A stretch of 8,662 bases of DNA from positions 1 to 8,662 of the forward strand of contig JAYQTS010000005.1 of assembly GCA_038147755.1 (NCBI GenBank), read 5' to 3'. Origin of the DNA: UBA5951 sp012269555. Lineage in GTDB: Bacteria > Pseudomonadota > Alphaproteobacteria > Puniceispirillales > Puniceispirillaceae. Positions within the stretch are counted from its first letter, which is position 1. The number at the start of each line of letters is the position of its first letter. A program made the position numbers and the translations under genes. The notes under the pieces were generated by a model that was given only the letters and a program-made list of their open reading frames with translations, was not told the DNA's origin and made no database searches. This document shows positions 6,885-8,662 of the stretch, in pieces.

Positions 6885-7604
6885 CTATATTTCACATTTA
6901 GGACGTGGCACTCTTAATTGATCAGGCAGATAATTAAAGTAATTAAGATATTGAATGGTTACTTTATTATTCTTTCCAAAAGTTAATCGTGAAACTGAAC
7001 AATTATGGCTTTGAAAAGCATTATTTTTGGCAAGATCTAATTTAAATAATGTACATAAAAAACTACTTATAAATGCGCCGTGTGTTACAAGACCTATAAA
7101 TACATCTTCCTCAGACCGTCTTTCTAAAGACTTTAAAACTTTTTCTGCACGAATTTTTAAATCAGGAAGTGTTTCTGCATCTTTATTCCACCACCCGTTG
7201 TTATTGAAAGTTTCTGGGAAAAGATAATTTGGATAAGTATCTTTTATTTGTGAACGACTTAAACCTGGGAGGCCAGTTTTTTTGGAAAGATCAGAATTAA
7301 ACTTATAAATTCCTCCCACTTCATGTATGTCCAACCAAATTTCTGGCACTTGATCTAGTGCATTTGCAATAGGTCTTGTTGTTTCAAGCGATCTTTTCAT
7401 CGCACTGCAATAGATTATATCAAGTGGCTTATTTTTACTTTTGAATTCTTTATCAGAAAGATGCCTTCCTTTTTGAAGAAATTCTGCTAAATGCCTGCTC
7501 TGTAATTCACCATTTTCTGTAAGTTCTGGATCAGGTAATCTTTCAAAATCATTCTTACGCACATTATTCTTTGATTCGGCATGACGTATCAAAAATAATT
7601 CCAA
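6885..7604 (-). CDS. Histidine phosphatase superfamily protein (phosphoglycerate-mutase-like), TTG start
   Basis: This is a cytoplasmic phosphohydrolase or mutase that works through a phosphohistidine. In its 239 residues the catalytic set is visible: R7-H8-A9-E10 with the nucleophile H8, LTENG at 28-32, S67-x-x-x-R71 followed by ETTRP, acid E95 in the HEVGG segment, and the second histidine H175 in VTHGAF. A 40-residue insertion between E95 and the C-terminal half includes WWNKDAE, typical of larger bacterial members. The start is TTG at 7604, chosen because AAGGAG (7615-7610) lies 5 bases upstream and the RHAE motif must sit within the first dozen residues. The ribosome site overlaps the stop of the upstream permease (7616-7614), so translation is coupled. 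The partnership with a transporter suggests dephosphorylation of an imported compound, but this is inference. The frame is intact. Confidence 0.93.
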   Translation of the reverse strand: MELFLIRHAESKNNVRKNDFERLPDPELTENGELQSRHLAEFLQKGRHLSDKEFKSKNKPLDIIYCSAMKRSLETTRPIANALDQVPEIWLDIHEVGGIYKFNSDLSKKTGLPGLSRSQIKDTYPNYLFPETFNNNGWWNKDAETLPDLKIRAEKVLKSLERRSEEDVFIGLVTHGAFISSFLCTLFKLDLAKNNAFQSHNCSVSRLTFGKNNKVTIQYLNYFNYLPDQLRVPRPKCEI

Positions 7605-7613
7605 TTTATCTCC

Positions 7614-8662
7614 TTATCCATTTTTTAGTGCATTTACACCGAAGCCTCCTGAAATCATTCTTGCAAGAATACTTCCTGAAATAATAATGAGGGTTAACAA
7701 AGTGTAACCGCTCCAGCATGTTGAGACATGTCTTGTTCATTATAGAAAAACAGAAGTCCAGTAAGAACCATATTAGAGGGAGAAATCAGAAGAATGATTA
7801 GTGATAATTCTCGCATAGCAGTTATAAAAGTAAGCAACATACCTGAAACAAGTCCACTTGACGACAAGGGAATTACTATTTTAAACATTCTTTTTATCCA
7901 ACCTATACCTTGAACTCTTGCAGTCTCTTCGATTGATTTATCTATTTGAAGCATTGCAGAAATACCTGTTCTTGAAGTAAAAGGCAGATTTTTTACAACC
8001 GTAATTAAAACCAAAATAGTAAATGTTCCATAAAGCGCAGGGATTGGCCCCCAGGATGTTGAAAACATTCCAATATAAATTGCCCCAAAAGCTATTGATG
8101 GAAAGATATAGGGAGCAAATGCAACCCCTTCGAGCCATTTTGAAAGGAGTGTTCCTCTACCTCTAACAACAGCATAACCAACCATTAATCCAATGAACCC
8201 ATTAAAAGTGCTGCAGAAATACCAAGTCGAATACTATTCCAGAGAGAACTCAAAATATTTCCACTTTGAAATACACCTGGTTCACCATAAGTTTCATCTA
8301 TACTTCCATCACCAATCCAGTATTCAAAAGTAAAATTACTCAAATTATAGTCGCCTGGAACGATTAGAAGTGATTCCCATAAAAGAATAATCAGGGGGAG
8401 AAAAACTGTTGTAGCCAAAAACAATGCTACACCTAAAGTTGCTATCCAACGCCAAACTCCAAGATCTATTTCTCTTGAACGAAAACCTTTCCCAGTAAGC
8501 GTTACGAAGCTTTTTCGAACTCCTAAAATTCTATTATTTACCCATATGCAAATTATTGCGGTTAAAATCAGTACTAATGCCAAAACATAAGCGTCACCAT
8601 TATTACTTGCATTGAGTGAAGCATAAATTTGAGTTGAAAATGTATAAAAACGGACAGGTAAT
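7614..8662 (-). CDS. Second FbpB-like ABC permease, C-terminal part, two frameshifts, 5' end beyond the window
   Basis: This inner-membrane permease subunit is a paralogue of the one at 4050-2252. The frame is open to the window edge (its first visible residues include VRFYTFSTQIYASLN), so the N-terminal domain lies outside. The linker, with RKSFVTLTGKGFRSREIDLG, is followed by the whole second BPD_transp_1 domain. The coupling loop is EETARVQGIGWIKRMFKIV. Two one-base losses break it: a CCC at 8198-8200 that should be four (minus ATG GGG TTC ATT), and an AAA at 7699-7701 that should be four. After correction the C-terminus reads ISGGFGVNALKNG and stops at TAA 7616-7614, ten bases before the phosphatase TTG. 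No ATPase gene follows it in this window, unlike the first operon. Confidence 0.85.

Noticed and set aside
7938..8138. Second minus-strand open frame within the second permease
   Set aside because: It is an out-of-frame shadow of the continuous permease reading frame.
1..8662. tRNA, rRNA or CRISPR array
   Set aside because: No cloverleaf with a CCA end or GTTCRA arm, no rRNA signature and no regularly spaced repeats were seen on either strand.

Overview
The window reads as a piece of a Gram-negative bacterial chromosome, probably an uncultured, AT-rich (perhaps marine) proteobacterium. The Gram-negative call rests on a periplasmic binding protein with a Sec signal peptide and no lipobox. The lineage is a weak inference, because no rRNA or other marker gene is present.

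Layout. At the left edge (1-102, minus) is the hydrophobic N-terminus of an unidentified membrane protein. A plus-strand GFA-family zinc protein follows (229-656). Next come 525 bases without a recognisable gene (657-1181), holding a GC-richer, hairpin-rich stretch. Then a minus-strand ABC uptake operon of the Fbp/AfuABC type runs in the order binding protein (5246-4135), two-domain permease (4050-2252), ATPase (2249-1182). A hairpin terminator lies between the binding protein and the permease. A 346-base divergent intergenic region (5247-5592) carries a candidate promoter, a candidate 16-codon leader ORF and a 17-base palindrome. A plus-strand MFS transporter occupies 5593-6754. The right end is a second minus-strand unit: the C-terminal part of another FbpB-like permease (8662-7614, running off the edge), coupled to a histidine-phosphatase gene that starts at TTG (7604-6885).

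How the genes work together. The first operon is a complete importer: a periplasmic receptor, a fused permease with two transmembrane domains, and one ATPase that would act as a homodimer. The second unit has a paralogous permease but, within the window, a histidine phosphatase where the first has its ATPase. It may use an ATPase encoded outside the window or borrow the one here. The MFS gene is separate, on the other strand and visibly richer in GC.

Reading-frame quality. Five of the seven long genes are interrupted by single-base indels, most of them in short homopolymers: about fourteen in all, nine of them within roughly 1 kb of the first permease. Correcting them restores continuous family-like proteins, with lengths divisible by three for every gene complete in the window. 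I read these as sequence or assembly errors rather than decay. The corrected frames are given in the entries, and the coordinates refer to the window as supplied.
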